A stretch of DNA of 64,000 nucleotides from Haloferax marisrubri (GTDB lineage Archaea > Halobacteriota > Halobacteria > Halobacteriales > Haloferacaceae). The DNA is taken from positions 126,239 to 190,238 of the forward strand of contig NZ_LOPW02000018.1 of the NCBI RefSeq assembly GCF_001469875.2, in the 5' to 3' direction. The translations under genes and the position numbers were made by a program. Within the stretch, counting starts at the first letter, position 1, and each line of letters starts with the position of its first letter. This document shows positions 41,425 to 50,553 of the stretch, in pieces. The notes below the pieces were generated by a model. The model ran no database searches. It saw nothing but the letters and a program-made list of their open reading frames with translations, and was not told the origin of the DNA.

Positions 41425-42654
41425 ATGCCCTCCAACATGCACACGCGCAGAGCCGTCCTCGCGGCCGGCGGCGCGACCGCCCTCGCGTCGCTCTCAGGCT
41501 GTGTCGCCCGCGCAATCGGTGCCCTCGATGTCGAGCGCAACTACCGACGTGACGCGCCGGTCGGCGACGTGACTGGTGCGTGGCCGACGTACCAGCGCGA
41601 TTTCGCCAACACCGGTTACACCACCGACTCCGGCCCCTCGGCGGACGCGAGCGTCGAGCGAATCGCGTCCGGCGACGCGGCGCTCGCCACCTCGGTCGCG
41701 CTCGCCGGCGGGCGCGGCGTCCTCGGATACAGCGACGGCGACGGTGAGGACGGCGTGTATCGCGCGCTCGACCTCGACGCCGAGGCCGCTCCCGCGGACT
41801 CCGACGACGCGTGGACCGTCGACTACGCCCACGGGAAATCCACGCCCACGCTCGCCGGCGACGCGATGTTCGTCTCGACCGCGGAGTTCGTCGCGGCCTA
41901 CGACGCCCGGACCGGCGAGCGGTGCTGGCGGACGAGCGAGGGCGGGTACGGGACTCCCGCGAACGCGCCGATACTCGCCGCGGGGACGCTCGTCGATGGT
42001 GGGAGCGCGCCCGTCTTCGGGCGCGACCCTGCGACCGGAGAGGAGCGGTGGACGTACGACCCGGGTGAGGTGTCTACCGTTCTCGCCGCTGGCGAAGGCG
42101 TCGTCTACACGACCGTTGGTGCCGACCACGAGCAGACCGGCGTCGCCGCACTCGACGCCGCGACCGGCGAGGAGCGGTGGCGGCGCGAGGACCTCCCGCA
42201 GACCGGCGTCCCGCTCGCGGTAGGCGACTCTCACCTCTACTACAACGCCCACCGCGGGAACGTGTTCGCCCTCGCTCTCGAAGACGGGTCGACGCAGTGG
42301 CGGGCGTCGGTTCCGCTCCCGGAGAACGGAAGCCCGCAGACCGCCGTCGCGGGCGACACGGTCCACGTCCAGTCCTCGCGGGGGAGCCTCGCCGCGTTCG
42401 ACGCCGGCGACGGCGCGACGAAGTGGACGCTGTCGCTCGATGCGGATACGTTCGCCCGCCCGCCGGTCGTCGCCGGCGACACCCGGTTCGTGGCGAGCGA
42501 CGACCGCCTCTCGGCCGTCTCGGCGGCGTCCAGCGAGGTACTGTGGTCGAAGGCGCTCGACGTCCGACCCACCGGCGGCCTGTCGGTCCGCGGGTCGGAA
42601 CTCTACTTCGCCGGGACGGGCAGGAACCCCGGCGTGTTCCGCGTAGCGGACTGA
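41425..42654 (+). CDS. PQQ-like beta-propeller repeat lipoprotein
   Basis: A 409-aa protein predicted to be exported and lipid-anchored: a Tat-like HTRRAVLAAGG start, hydrophobic core and lipobox LSGC (about residue 26). The mature part consists of PQQ_2-type blades with recurring DA.TGE.RW phrases (DARTGERCWRT, DPATGEERWTY, DAATGEERWRR), giving a seven- or eight-bladed propeller. No PQQ-dehydrogenase active-site residues are evident, so it is more likely a scaffold or BamB-like surface protein. The start at 41425 lies 25-31 bases after a TTAGTAC box; ATG 41437 is possible. Four more such lipoproteins lie at 47915-52990. Confidence 0.82.
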   Translation: MPSNMHTRRAVLAAGGATALASLSGCVARAIGALDVERNYRRDAPVGDVTGAWPTYQRDFANTGYTTDSGPSADASVERIASGDAALATSVALAGGRGVLGYSDGDGEDGVYRALDLDAEAAPADSDDAWTVDYAHGKSTPTLAGDAMFVSTAEFVAAYDARTGERCWRTSEGGYGTPANAPILAAGTLVDGGSAPVFGRDPATGEERWTYDPGEVSTVLAAGEGVVYTTVGADHEQTGVAALDAATGEERWRREDLPQTGVPLAVGDSHLYYNAHRGNVFALALEDGSTQWRASVPLPENGSPQTAVAGDTVHVQSSRGSLAAFDAGDGATKWTLSLDADTFARPPVVAGDTRFVASDDRLSAVSAASSEVLWSKALDVRPTGGLSVRGSELYFAGTGRNPGVFRVAD

Positions 42655-42719
42655 GGCCAGCGGGCCGTCGCCGCGGTTGCGGCGCGACGCCGAGTTCACA
42701 CCTCACGACGCGCTCGCCG

Positions 42720-44348
42720 TCACTCGAACGTGTACGTCCGGTACCGTCGAACCGCGTACCGGTACGAACCGTAGGAGACGCCGACGGTCACGAGGAGGTA
42801 CAGCCCGAGCCCGGCGGCGAGAAGCGGCGTCGCGGAGAGGTGCCCGGTGACGCCGAACCACGTGGCGACGAGGCCGATGACGGTGCCGGGGCCGACGACG
42901 AACATGAACGCCATCAGCACGAGCGTCGAGGGGACGACGGTCGTCGCGCCCCAGAACTCGCGTTCCTCGTATATCGGGTACGCCGCGCCGATGCCGACCG
43001 CGAAGGCCGCGGCGGCGACGCACATGAACACGCCGACGAGCGCGAAGCCGACCGCCGACAGCGGCGACGTGCCGAGGGCGACGGTCGCCAGCGGGAGCGC
43101 CGCGGCGACCGGCACCCCGAGAATCACGCCGGCGAGCACGCGACCGCGAACCAGTTCCCGCGGCGCAGTCGGAGTCAACAGTAACATCGGGAACTGCGGG
43201 CGGTCGTCGCCGATGGGGTTGAGACCGAACGTCGCGCCCGCGAGGTAGGTTCCCAGGCCGGCCCCGCTCGCGGCGAGCAGCGGGCCGAGGCCGTCGGCCG
43301 AAGACTGGACGATGGTCGTTCCGAGCGGGCCGAGGAAGAACACCAGCATCACGAGGTGCGTGAACTTCTGGGGGTGGCGGACGCCGCGGACGAGTAGTCC
43401 CCACGCGACGTGGCCCCCGTTCGTCCCCGCGAGCGGCTTCGGCGTCGAGAAGCCGCCGGTCGAATCGGTCGCCTTCGCGCCTGCCGCCGACGAGCCTCGG
43501 TCGCCCCCCGTCGCGCGGTCGGTGAACCAGAGGGCGCTCGCCTGTCGGGTGGCGACGGCAAGGCCGACGGGCGTGAGTGCGACGATGGCCGCGAAGGTGA
43601 CGACGGCGGCCGCCGAGAACGGTCGGGCGAGTGGAGTCCCGACGAATGCGAGCGCGAGGTAGTCTGCGAGCGGGCCGACCGTCAGCGTCGCCGCCAGCCA
43701 CTCGAGCGGGAGCGACCCCTCGGCCAGCAACCGCCCGAACGACTGCGAGACGAGGACGAGCCCGACCATCGCGACGAAGCCGACGACCTTGAGGGTGCGC
43801 CGGACGCCGGGCAGGCGCTTGAACGCGCGGAGCACGGCGACGCCGACCGCGTAGCCCCAGACGGTCGTACAGCACGCCAGCGGGGCCGCGACGACGGCCG
43901 TCGTGAGCAACAGCGACGGCGCGCCGAGGCCGGCCGTGAACGTCGCGGCGACGACCGCGAGCGGGAGCCCGAACCAGAGTCCAATTCGACAGATTTCGGC
44001 GGTGATGAGTCCGATGACGACGGCCCGCGGATGAACCGTCGTGAGCACGAGCGACTCGTTTTCGACGCGGCCGATGCGTTCGAGCGTTCGGAACGTCGCG
44101 AGGAGCGCGAGCCCCACCGGTATCGCGGTGGCGACGAGGTCGAAGAAGGGAATCTCGGTCACGGACTGCGCGCCCCGGCCGACGACGTAGACGGCCGGGA
44201 GCGAAAACAGGAGGCTGCCGCCGAAGAACAGCAAGAGCAACAGCAGGCCGATGATTCGGCGCGTCTCGGAGGCGTACCCCCGGAGGCTCCGCACGAACTC
44301 GGCGCGCCCGATTCGCAGGCCGTGGCGAACGTCTCGTCGGAGGCTCAT
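42720..44348 (-). CDS. ABC-2-type exporter permease
   Basis: A 542-aa polytopic membrane protein with roughly twelve hydrophobic segments spread through the chain. It starts with an amphipathic region (SLRRDVRHGLRIGRAEFVRSLRGY) and contains a cytoplasmic linker near residues 275-310. Its start overlaps the stop of the ATPase gene by four bases (44345-44348), so the two form one exporter. Family-level resemblance is to ABC-2 permeases of haloarchaea with unknown cargo (drugs, lipids or peptides). Confidence 0.85.
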   Translation of the reverse strand: MSLRRDVRHGLRIGRAEFVRSLRGYASETRRIIGLLLLLLFFGGSLLFSLPAVYVVGRGAQSVTEIPFFDLVATAIPVGLALLATFRTLERIGRVENESLVLTTVHPRAVVIGLITAEICRIGLWFGLPLAVVAATFTAGLGAPSLLLTTAVVAAPLACCTTVWGYAVGVAVLRAFKRLPGVRRTLKVVGFVAMVGLVLVSQSFGRLLAEGSLPLEWLAATLTVGPLADYLALAFVGTPLARPFSAAAVVTFAAIVALTPVGLAVATRQASALWFTDRATGGDRGSSAAGAKATDSTGGFSTPKPLAGTNGGHVAWGLLVRGVRHPQKFTHLVMLVFFLGPLGTTIVQSSADGLGPLLAASGAGLGTYLAGATFGLNPIGDDRPQFPMLLLTPTAPRELVRGRVLAGVILGVPVAAALPLATVALGTSPLSAVGFALVGVFMCVAAAAFAVGIGAAYPIYEEREFWGATTVVPSTLVLMAFMFVVGPGTVIGLVATWFGVTGHLSATPLLAAGLGLYLLVTVGVSYGSYRYAVRRYRTYTFE

Positions 44349-45127
44349 TCGTCGGCGACACCCGACAGCTGCGTCTCGTCGCTCGTGACCGCGAGGAACG
44401 CGTCTTCGAGCGAGCCCTCGCCGCCCGTCTGGGCGCGCGATTTCACCTCGTCGGGCGTCCCCTCGGCGACGACGCGACCGTCGAACAGGACGCCGACCTC
44501 GTCGGCGACGGCCTCGACCACGGGGAGGATGTGCGTCGAGAGGAAGACCGTCGCCCCCGCGTCGGCCACGTCGCCGATGGAGGTCCGAATCTGTCTCGCC
44601 GCGCGGGGGTCGAGCCCGGAGGTCGGCTCGTCGAGAAACAGCACGTCCGGCTCGTGGAGCACGCTCTGGATGAACGCGGTCTTCTGTTTCATCCCCTTCG
44701 AGTACGTGCCGATGCGCTTGTTCGCGTCGCCGACGAGGCCGAACTGGTCGAGCAGGTCGTCGATGCGCGCCTCGGCGGTCTCCGACGGGATGTCGCGGAG
44801 GTCGGCGACGTAGTCGAGTTGCTCGCGGGCGCTGAACTCGTCGTACAGCGGCGGCGTCTCCGGGAGGTAGCCGACGTGCGGCGCGAGTTTCCTGCGGTCG
44901 CTCACGTCGAGTCCGCAGATGCGGACCGAGCCCGAGGTGGGCTGTGAGAGCCCCGTCAGGATGCGCATCGTCGTCGTCTTCCCCGCGCCGTTCGGCCCGA
45001 GAAATCCGTACACCGTTCCGCTCGGAATCGACAGCGAAACGCCGTCGAGCGCGACCTCGGAGCCGTAGGACTTCCTGAGGTCGGTCGCTTCGACGGCGAC
45101 GTCCGCGTCCGCGTTGGTGGAGGGCAT
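44345..45127 (-). CDS. ABC exporter ATP-binding protein
   Basis: A 260-aa ATPase of the CcmA/ABC-2 exporter class: Walker A GPNGAGKTTT (about residues 41-50), LTGLSQPTSGSVRICGLD, GYLPETPPLYDEF in the Q-loop region, a signature read as YSKGMKQK (exporter variant), Walker B VLFLDEPTSGLDPRAA and the switch His in FLSTHILP. It is immediately upstream of, and overlaps, the permease gene. Cargo unknown. Confidence 0.92.
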   Translation of the reverse strand: MPSTNADADVAVEATDLRKSYGSEVALDGVSLSIPSGTVYGFLGPNGAGKTTTMRILTGLSQPTSGSVRICGLDVSDRRKLAPHVGYLPETPPLYDEFSAREQLDYVADLRDIPSETAEARIDDLLDQFGLVGDANKRIGTYSKGMKQKTAFIQSVLHEPDVLFLDEPTSGLDPRAARQIRTSIGDVADAGATVFLSTHILPVVEAVADEVGVLFDGRVVAEGTPDEVKSRAQTGGEGSLEDAFLAVTSDETQLSGVADE

Positions 45128-45213
45128 GGGACGGCCCGCGTTTCGCCCCCCGGACGCCTAACGGTTGCGAATTGATACACGTCCGACAGAAATGGCGGCG
45201 GTTCGCGGCGGCG

Positions 45214-46080
45214 TCAGGGGTTTACTCCCTCGGGGTTCGCCGGGCGAATCGACCGGTAGAACGCGGTCGAGTACGCGGCGAAGAAGCCGCCGGTGAGACC
45301 GCTGACGAGGACGAGGCCGACCGCGATGGCGACCATGCCGACGACGCCGACGGTCGGAAGGCTCGAAAACGCCGACGCGGCGGTCGCGCCGGTTTCCGAC
45401 CCGGCCACCGCGGCCCCCTGATGCTGGAGCGACGGGGTGAGTAGGAGCGAGGCCACGCCGCCGACCACGCCGGCGAGGAGGCCGCCGAGTCCGATGATGA
45501 CGGAGTAGCCGAAGACCGACACGAGGTTGTTCCTGACGCACGAGATGCTGCGCTTGACGCCGTCGACCGCGCCGAGGTCGTCGATAACGATGGCGTGACC
45601 GAAGAACTGCATGACGAACACCACGGCGAGGTAGGTGAGGGTCACGGCGAGGACGATGACGGCCAGAACCGCGAGCGTGGCGGTCCCCGGTTGGCTGCCG
45701 CTCCCGATGAGGAGGAGGCCAAAGAACAGCGAGGCGAAGACGCCGATGAACGCCAACACGAGGTTGACCGCGAGCAGGCTGAAGTAGACCGCGAGCAGCG
45801 AGACGTAGTGCGACTTCCCCTCGTTGACGAGCGTCCCGAGCGAGGTGTGACCGTCGATGGCCTCGTTGGCCATGCCGAGGACGCCACCGAGGAAGAACGG
45901 GACGACGAACACGGTGAGGCCGCTGAATCCCAGCGAGACGATGCTTCCGATGAGCGGGCTGACCGCCTGCGCGAACAGCGACGGGAGTTGGATGAGGCTG
46001 AACGCCGCGGCGACGACGAACAGTATCGGGTTCCGTCTGAGAGAGCCGGCGGCTGTGCCGATGGCTTGGAGGGCTGCCAT
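45214..46080 (-). CDS. Polytopic membrane protein of a haloarchaeal family (DUF7847-like)
   Basis: A 288-aa membrane protein starting MAALQAIGTAAGSLRRNPILFVVAA. It has about six hydrophobic helices; conserved-looking phrases are SLRRNPILF, VPFFLGGVLGMANEAIDGHTSL, FFGHAIVIDDLGAVDGVKRSISCVRNN (in parts) and a long C-terminal helix. The repeated 'SLRRNP / SIS.VRNN' arrangement is typical of haloarchaeal integral membrane proteins now grouped under DUF7847, related to glycerophosphoryl-phosphodiesterase membrane domains. Function unknown. The start at 46080 gives the family N-terminus; upstream in-frame ATGs add a basic tail without homology. Confidence 0.7.
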   Translation of the reverse strand: MAALQAIGTAAGSLRRNPILFVVAAAFSLIQLPSLFAQAVSPLIGSIVSLGFSGLTVFVVPFFLGGVLGMANEAIDGHTSLGTLVNEGKSHYVSLLAVYFSLLAVNLVLAFIGVFASLFFGLLLIGSGSQPGTATLAVLAVIVLAVTLTYLAVVFVMQFFGHAIVIDDLGAVDGVKRSISCVRNNLVSVFGYSVIIGLGGLLAGVVGGVASLLLTPSLQHQGAAVAGSETGATAASAFSSLPTVGVVGMVAIAVGLVLVSGLTGGFFAAYSTAFYRSIRPANPEGVNP

Positions 46081-46232
46081 ACCGACCACGTCTCCGCACC
46101 GAGAAAAGAATGTTGGGTTGACAGGTCGTCTCGCGCGTCCGGTCTCCGACCCGCGATTCGGTCGCAAACGAGCGCGAGACGGCTCGTGTCTCTGAGATTG
46201 CGATTACACCTGTACCCGTGTAATCGGCGTTT

Positions 46233-47051
46233 TCACGCGTGACTGGCCCGGTCACGGAGGAACGAATCGACCGCGGCCGCGACCCGCTCGGGGTCGTCGC
46301 CGGGGCCGCCGTGACCGAGCGCGTCGAACTCGACGAACCGACTGGTCGGCAGGGAGTCGTGGACGTTTCGGGCGCTCTCGCGGAGGAAGTCGGGGCCGCC
46401 GGTGCCGGCCATGACCACGGTGGGTGCGTCAACGTCCAGGCGGGCCGGAAGCCGGTAGCGTTCGACGGCGCGGTTCATCCGGACGACCTCCTCGGCGAGG
46501 GCCACGCAGTCGGGCCAGACGGGCCACTCGTCGAGCCACGCGTCGAGGTCGTCGATGCCGTCGGGGTGGAGCACCTGCTCGACGTAGCGTTTGACCGCCT
46601 CGCGCCGCTCTCCCGCCTCGACGAGCGCGGCCATGCGCTCCGAGAGGTCCGCCTCTCTCCGGTACGCCTCCGGGAGCACCGCCGGCTCGTAGGCGGCGAC
46701 GGCGGCCACCCGCGCGTCGGTCGCCGCTTCGAGAGCCGTGAGCGCGCCGAAGGAGTGACCGAACAGCGCCGGGTCGCGTCCGGTCGCCTCGCGAATCTCG
46801 TCGACGGCTTCCCGGACGTACTCGACCTCGCGCTCCAGCACCGCCTCGGCGGGCGTCGTCTCGACGTCGTCCAGACAGGTGCCGAAGCCGGGTCGCTCCG
46901 GGACGACGACCTCGTAGCCGTCGAGGTGCGGGACGACCGCGTCCCAGTACGCCGGCGGTGCCATCCCGCCGTGACAGCACAGAAGCGGCGCGCCGCTCCC
47001 GAATCGCTCGTCGGACAGTTCTGTTCCGCGTTCGAATCGAATCGGTTGCAT
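46233..47051 (-). CDS. Alpha/beta-fold hydrolase
   Basis: A 272-aa alpha/beta hydrolase. The oxyanion region is LLCCHGGMAPPAYW, the nucleophile elbow GHSFGALTALEAA (Ser at about residue 99), an acidic residue follows VVMAGTGGPDF, and the catalytic His is in ALGHGGPGDDPE (about 250). A helical lid spans about 130-190. Substrate cannot be inferred; esterases, lactonases and haloperoxidase-like enzymes share this pattern. It is transcribed alone and divergently from the Bat-type regulator. Confidence 0.82.
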   Translation of the reverse strand: MQPIRFERGTELSDERFGSGAPLLCCHGGMAPPAYWDAVVPHLDGYEVVVPERPGFGTCLDDVETTPAEAVLEREVEYVREAVDEIREATGRDPALFGHSFGALTALEAATDARVAAVAAYEPAVLPEAYRREADLSERMAALVEAGERREAVKRYVEQVLHPDGIDDLDAWLDEWPVWPDCVALAEEVVRMNRAVERYRLPARLDVDAPTVVMAGTGGPDFLRESARNVHDSLPTSRFVEFDALGHGGPGDDPERVAAAVDSFLRDRASHA

Positions 47052-47184
47052 CGCGGCCTCGCTTGTCGCCGGCGGCGACTAAGTCGCACTCTCAGCCGTG
47101 CGGTCGTTTAAGTGGCCTCCGAGGGCGGGCGACCGCCTCGGCCGCTTCGACACGTCCATGACCGACCGCCGAGACAGCGGACGT

Positions 47185-47871
47185 ATGGGTCTCATCGCCG
47201 AGTTCGACATCGACTGCGACGCGCTCCCGCTGACCGGGGTCGCGGCGGCGGTTCCGGAGGCGACGCTCGCGTTGGAACTCCAGTACAACCACGGCGAGCG
47301 GCCGATGTTCATCGTGACGGTCACCGGCGGGGCACACCGGGCACTCGAAACCGCCATCGACGACGCCGTCGACGTGGCCGACTGGACGCGAATCGGCGAG
47401 TCGGGCGAGACCCGCCGGTATCAGGCCGTCCCGGCGCTGACCTTCGAAGAACAGCTCGGTGACAGCCTCGACGACCTCGCCGGGCTGGAGGCCCTCGCCA
47501 CCGCCGACGCCATCATCGAGCGCATCGAGGTCCGACGGGGTGGTTGGCGACAGACTGGTTGGTTCGCGGACCGCGACGCGTTCGGGCGGTTCGCATCGTT
47601 CTGGCGGCGGAACGCCGGCTTCGGGCTCCGGCGCCTCGCCCGCGACGGCGACCCCGAACCGCCGGGCGAGGGGCTCACCGACCGACAGGACGAGGCGCTC
47701 CGGACGGCGTACGAACTGGGCTACTTCGACATCCCCCGCGGGGCCACCCTGCGGGAGGTCGCCGACGAACTCGGCATCACCGCTTCTTCGACCTCCGAGC
47801 GACTCCGACGGGCGCAGACCCGGCTCATCGCCGAGACGGTGGCGACGACGTGGCCGCCGCTTCCGAACTGA
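47185..47871 (+). CDS. Bat-type helix-turn-helix transcriptional regulator (HTH_10)
   Basis: A 228-aa regulator of the bacterio-opsin-activator family. It starts MGLIAEFDIDCDALPL, the common beginning of short Bat-like proteins, which decides the start over the in-frame ATGs at 47098 and 47158. The N-terminal 150 residues form the Bat-associated sensory fold; the C-terminal HTH_10 spans about 165-220 (LTDRQDEALRTAYELGYFDIPRGATLREVADELGITASSTSERLRRA, in parts). These proteins are abundant in haloarchaea and regulate varied targets. Targets unknown. Confidence 0.88.
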   Translation: MGLIAEFDIDCDALPLTGVAAAVPEATLALELQYNHGERPMFIVTVTGGAHRALETAIDDAVDVADWTRIGESGETRRYQAVPALTFEEQLGDSLDDLAGLEALATADAIIERIEVRRGGWRQTGWFADRDAFGRFASFWRRNAGFGLRRLARDGDPEPPGEGLTDRQDEALRTAYELGYFDIPRGATLREVADELGITASSTSERLRRAQTRLIAETVATTWPPLPN

Positions 47872-47914
47872 CGGGTCGACGAACCACTCGGGTCGGTTGC
47901 GCCCGAAGACCGAC

Positions 47915-49138
47915 CTAACTGAGTCGGACGACGGCGCCCCGGCCGGCGAAGTAGACGCCGCCCTCGGCGACGCTCGGGCCGATGTCGAAGCGCTGGCGTT
48001 TGCCCGCCGCCAGCTCTTGTCGCGTGTTTCCGGTGGGGGCGTCGAGGACGGTTATCGCACCCCCGCTGTCGTCGTGCGTCGGGACGAACACGGTCCCCGC
48101 GCCGACGGCGATGCCGCTCGCGTAGCTTCCGGCGTAGTTTCGGTTGTCCCAGCAGCGGGTCCCGTCGGCCAACGCGAGCGTGACCAACCGGTCGTCGGTC
48201 GCGACGTACACCCGGCTGCCGTCGGTCGCGATGGTCTCGGGCCGCCTCGGTCGACTCTCGCCGCCCGCCCGCTGCGGTTCGAGTCGATAGCGCCAGCGCT
48301 CCGCGCCCGTCTCGGCGTCGAGTCCGAGCACGCTCCCGGCACCGGTCCCGACGAGGACGGTTCCCTCGACCACCGAGACGTTGCACGCGATTCGGGCGCT
48401 CGTCTTCGCGCGCCAGCGCTCCGTCCCGTCGGCCGTCGCCAGCGCCCGGACGTAGGTGTCGTCGCCGGCGGTGTAGACGGTGTCGCCGGCGACGGCGGGC
48501 GTCGAGTCGGAGGGGAATCCGGTCGCGGCCCGCCAGCGGGTCTCGCCGGTCGAACGCGACAGCGCGTGAGTCGCGACGCCCGCTTGGACGTAGACGGTGT
48601 CGCCCGCGACGATGGGGCTCGCGCCGAAGATGCCGCCGCCGAGTCCCTCCCGCTTCCAGCGTCGGTCACCCGTCGCCGCGTCGAAGGCGTGGGTCTCCTC
48701 GCGGGTCACGACGACGAGCGTTCCGTCGCCGACTGCGGGCGCGGGCTCGGGGTCGGTGAGCGGTCTGGTCCACGTTCGCTCGCCCGTGTCGGCGTCGACC
48801 GCGGAGAGTTCGTCGTCCATGTCGTGGACGTAGACGGTGCCGTCGGCGACGACCGGGACGTGGTGGCCCACGTAGGTCTCCACGGGCACCGTCCAATCGA
48901 CGGCGAGGTCGCCCTCGGGGACGGCCTCGGACGCGACGGCCCCGGTGTTCGTCGTCGGACCCATCACGCCGCGCCAGTCCGCGGTCGCCGGCTCGACGGG
49001 GTCGTACTCGGGGCACTCCCCGCTCGTCGGGTTGTGCTCCGACCGCGTTCCGAGACAGCCCGCCGCGCCGACGGCGGCGGCGCTTCCGAGACTCGCCAAG
49101 AGTCGACGCCGAGTCGGTCGCTGGCCGGTGTCGGTCAT
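47915..49138 (-). CDS. PQQ-like beta-propeller repeat lipoprotein
   Basis: A 407-aa predicted Tat-exported lipoprotein (TRRRLLASLGS, lipobox GAAGC at about residue 28). Blades repeat VDADTGERTWTR, DAATGDRRWKR, STGETRWRA, DGTERWRA and DAETGAERWRY. ATG 49138 overlaps the stop of the gene upstream (ATGA, 49135-49138), so it is the second gene of a coupled pair. Function unknown; propellers of this kind can scaffold envelope proteins or, in quinoprotein dehydrogenases, act as enzymes, but no catalytic site is evident. Confidence 0.82.
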   Translation of the reverse strand: MTDTGQRPTRRRLLASLGSAAAVGAAGCLGTRSEHNPTSGECPEYDPVEPATADWRGVMGPTTNTGAVASEAVPEGDLAVDWTVPVETYVGHHVPVVADGTVYVHDMDDELSAVDADTGERTWTRPLTDPEPAPAVGDGTLVVVTREETHAFDAATGDRRWKREGLGGGIFGASPIVAGDTVYVQAGVATHALSRSTGETRWRAATGFPSDSTPAVAGDTVYTAGDDTYVRALATADGTERWRAKTSARIACNVSVVEGTVLVGTGAGSVLGLDAETGAERWRYRLEPQRAGGESRPRRPETIATDGSRVYVATDDRLVTLALADGTRCWDNRNYAGSYASGIAVGAGTVFVPTHDDSGGAITVLDAPTGNTRQELAAGKRQRFDIGPSVAEGGVYFAGRGAVVRLS

Positions 49139-50424
49139 GCGACCTTCACCACCCCGTGGTGCGCGTGGGTCAGATACATCGCTTCCTCGGTGATGACCGG
49201 CGACGCCATCGGTCGCCTGTAGTACGGTTCGGCGAAGTAGTTCCCCGACTGGAGCCACTCGTCGGCGTCGCCGCCCCACAGCCGCGTCCCGTCGGCGGCG
49301 TCGACGGCTCCGGTTCGGAGGTAGACTCGCCCGTCGGCGACGGGCGGGCGAGCGAGATACGGGAGCTCCGTCGGGTCGCGGTCGTGGCTCGGCGGCGCTT
49401 CGTTCACCACGCGCCAGCGCTCGACGCCATCGGTCCGGGAGAGCGCGTAGAGGTTCTTCGCGCCGACGTAGACTCGCTCGCCGTCGACCGTCGGCGGGCC
49501 GGCGGCCTCCGAGCCGGTCACGAACCGCCAGCGCTCCTTGCCGGTGTCGGCGTCGAGCGCGTAGACGGTTCCGCCGACGGTCGCGTACAGCGTGTCGTCG
49601 GTGACGGCGAGGCCGTTGGGCGACCGGCCGTACCGGCCGTCGAGCACCGTCCGCCAGCGCCGCCCGCCGCCGTGGTCGTAGCCGAGGACGACGACCGCCT
49701 CGCGCTCCCGCTCGAACGGCGTGAAGGCGGCGTAGACGCCGCGGTCGTCGGCGACGGGCATCGTCGTCTCGACCGGCTCGTCCGGGCCGACGAGGAGTTC
49801 GAGCGCCCCCGGCCGGTCGGCGGTCCACAACCGGTTCCCGTCGCTTCCGACGGCGTGCAGGCGGCCGTTCCCGCTTTCGACGTACAGTCTGTTCCCGTAC
49901 GCCGTCGGGGTTCCCAGCCGGCCGCCGAGGTCCGCGGTCCACTCGCTCGACCCGTCTCTTCCGACGGCGTGGAGGGTGCCGTCGTAGCCTCCGACGACGA
50001 CGATTCCCGGGTCGTCGCCGACGACCGCGGGGCCGCCGCTGAGCCCGTCCGGGAAGCCTTCGACCCACCGGACCGACCCGGACTCGGCGTCAATCGCGGC
50101 CAGCGGGCTGGTGAAGTCGTCCGGCCTGTAATAGTGGGTAGCGAGTCCGGTGACGTAGACGGCCCCGTCGGCGACGACCGGCGGGGCGAGCGCGCCGTAG
50201 AGCGGCGGGTCGAGGCTCCCCCGCGAGACGCTCCACGAGACGGTTCCCTCGTGCGGGCCGGCCGGTGCGTGGCCCGTCGCCTGCGGGTCGTAGCCGGTGG
50301 TCGGCCACGCCGTCGTCGGCGCGTCGAACGTCGCGTCCGGAGACGGTGGTGAGCCACCGCACCCGGCGACCCCGCCCGCGAGCGCGACTCCGCCGGCGGC
50401 CAGTACCTCGCGTCTGGAGAGCAT
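49135..50424 (-). CDS. PQQ-like beta-propeller repeat lipoprotein
   Basis: A 429-aa predicted lipoprotein starting MLSRREVLAAGG with lipobox GVAGC (about residue 22). Blades carry DAESGSVRWVE, DGSSEWTAD, SDGNRLWTAD, DADTGKERWRF and TDGVERWRV. It is the first gene of the minus-strand pair; its stop overlaps the next ATG. The minus-strand TATA-like GTTTTTATCC (50445-50454) lies 21-30 bases upstream, so it is leaderless. It shares a divergent promoter region with a plus-strand pair of the same family. Confidence 0.82.
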   Translation of the reverse strand: MLSRREVLAAGGVALAGGVAGCGGSPPSPDATFDAPTTAWPTTGYDPQATGHAPAGPHEGTVSWSVSRGSLDPPLYGALAPPVVADGAVYVTGLATHYYRPDDFTSPLAAIDAESGSVRWVEGFPDGLSGGPAVVGDDPGIVVVGGYDGTLHAVGRDGSSEWTADLGGRLGTPTAYGNRLYVESGNGRLHAVGSDGNRLWTADRPGALELLVGPDEPVETTMPVADDRGVYAAFTPFEREREAVVVLGYDHGGGRRWRTVLDGRYGRSPNGLAVTDDTLYATVGGTVYALDADTGKERWRFVTGSEAAGPPTVDGERVYVGAKNLYALSRTDGVERWRVVNEAPPSHDRDPTELPYLARPPVADGRVYLRTGAVDAADGTRLWGGDADEWLQSGNYFAEPYYRRPMASPVITEEAMYLTHAHHGVVKVA

Positions 50425-50553
50425 ACGACCGCCGTCTCGGCGCGGGATAAAAACCTTCGTGGCTCCTCGCTCGAAGGGTTCGCCGGCCGCGGCCGGTCGC
50501 GCCGCCGTCGAAACCAACAGGAGTATTATCAGCCGGACCACACGTCCTCGCTG
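50425..50553. promoter_or_regulatory. Divergent promoter between two pairs of propeller lipoprotein genes
   Basis: In 129 bases there are two well-placed TATA-like boxes, GTTTTTATCC on the minus strand (50445-50454) and TATTATC on the plus strand (50524-50530; 24-30 bases before ATG 50554). All four lipoprotein genes can thus be switched from one control point. Confidence 0.55.
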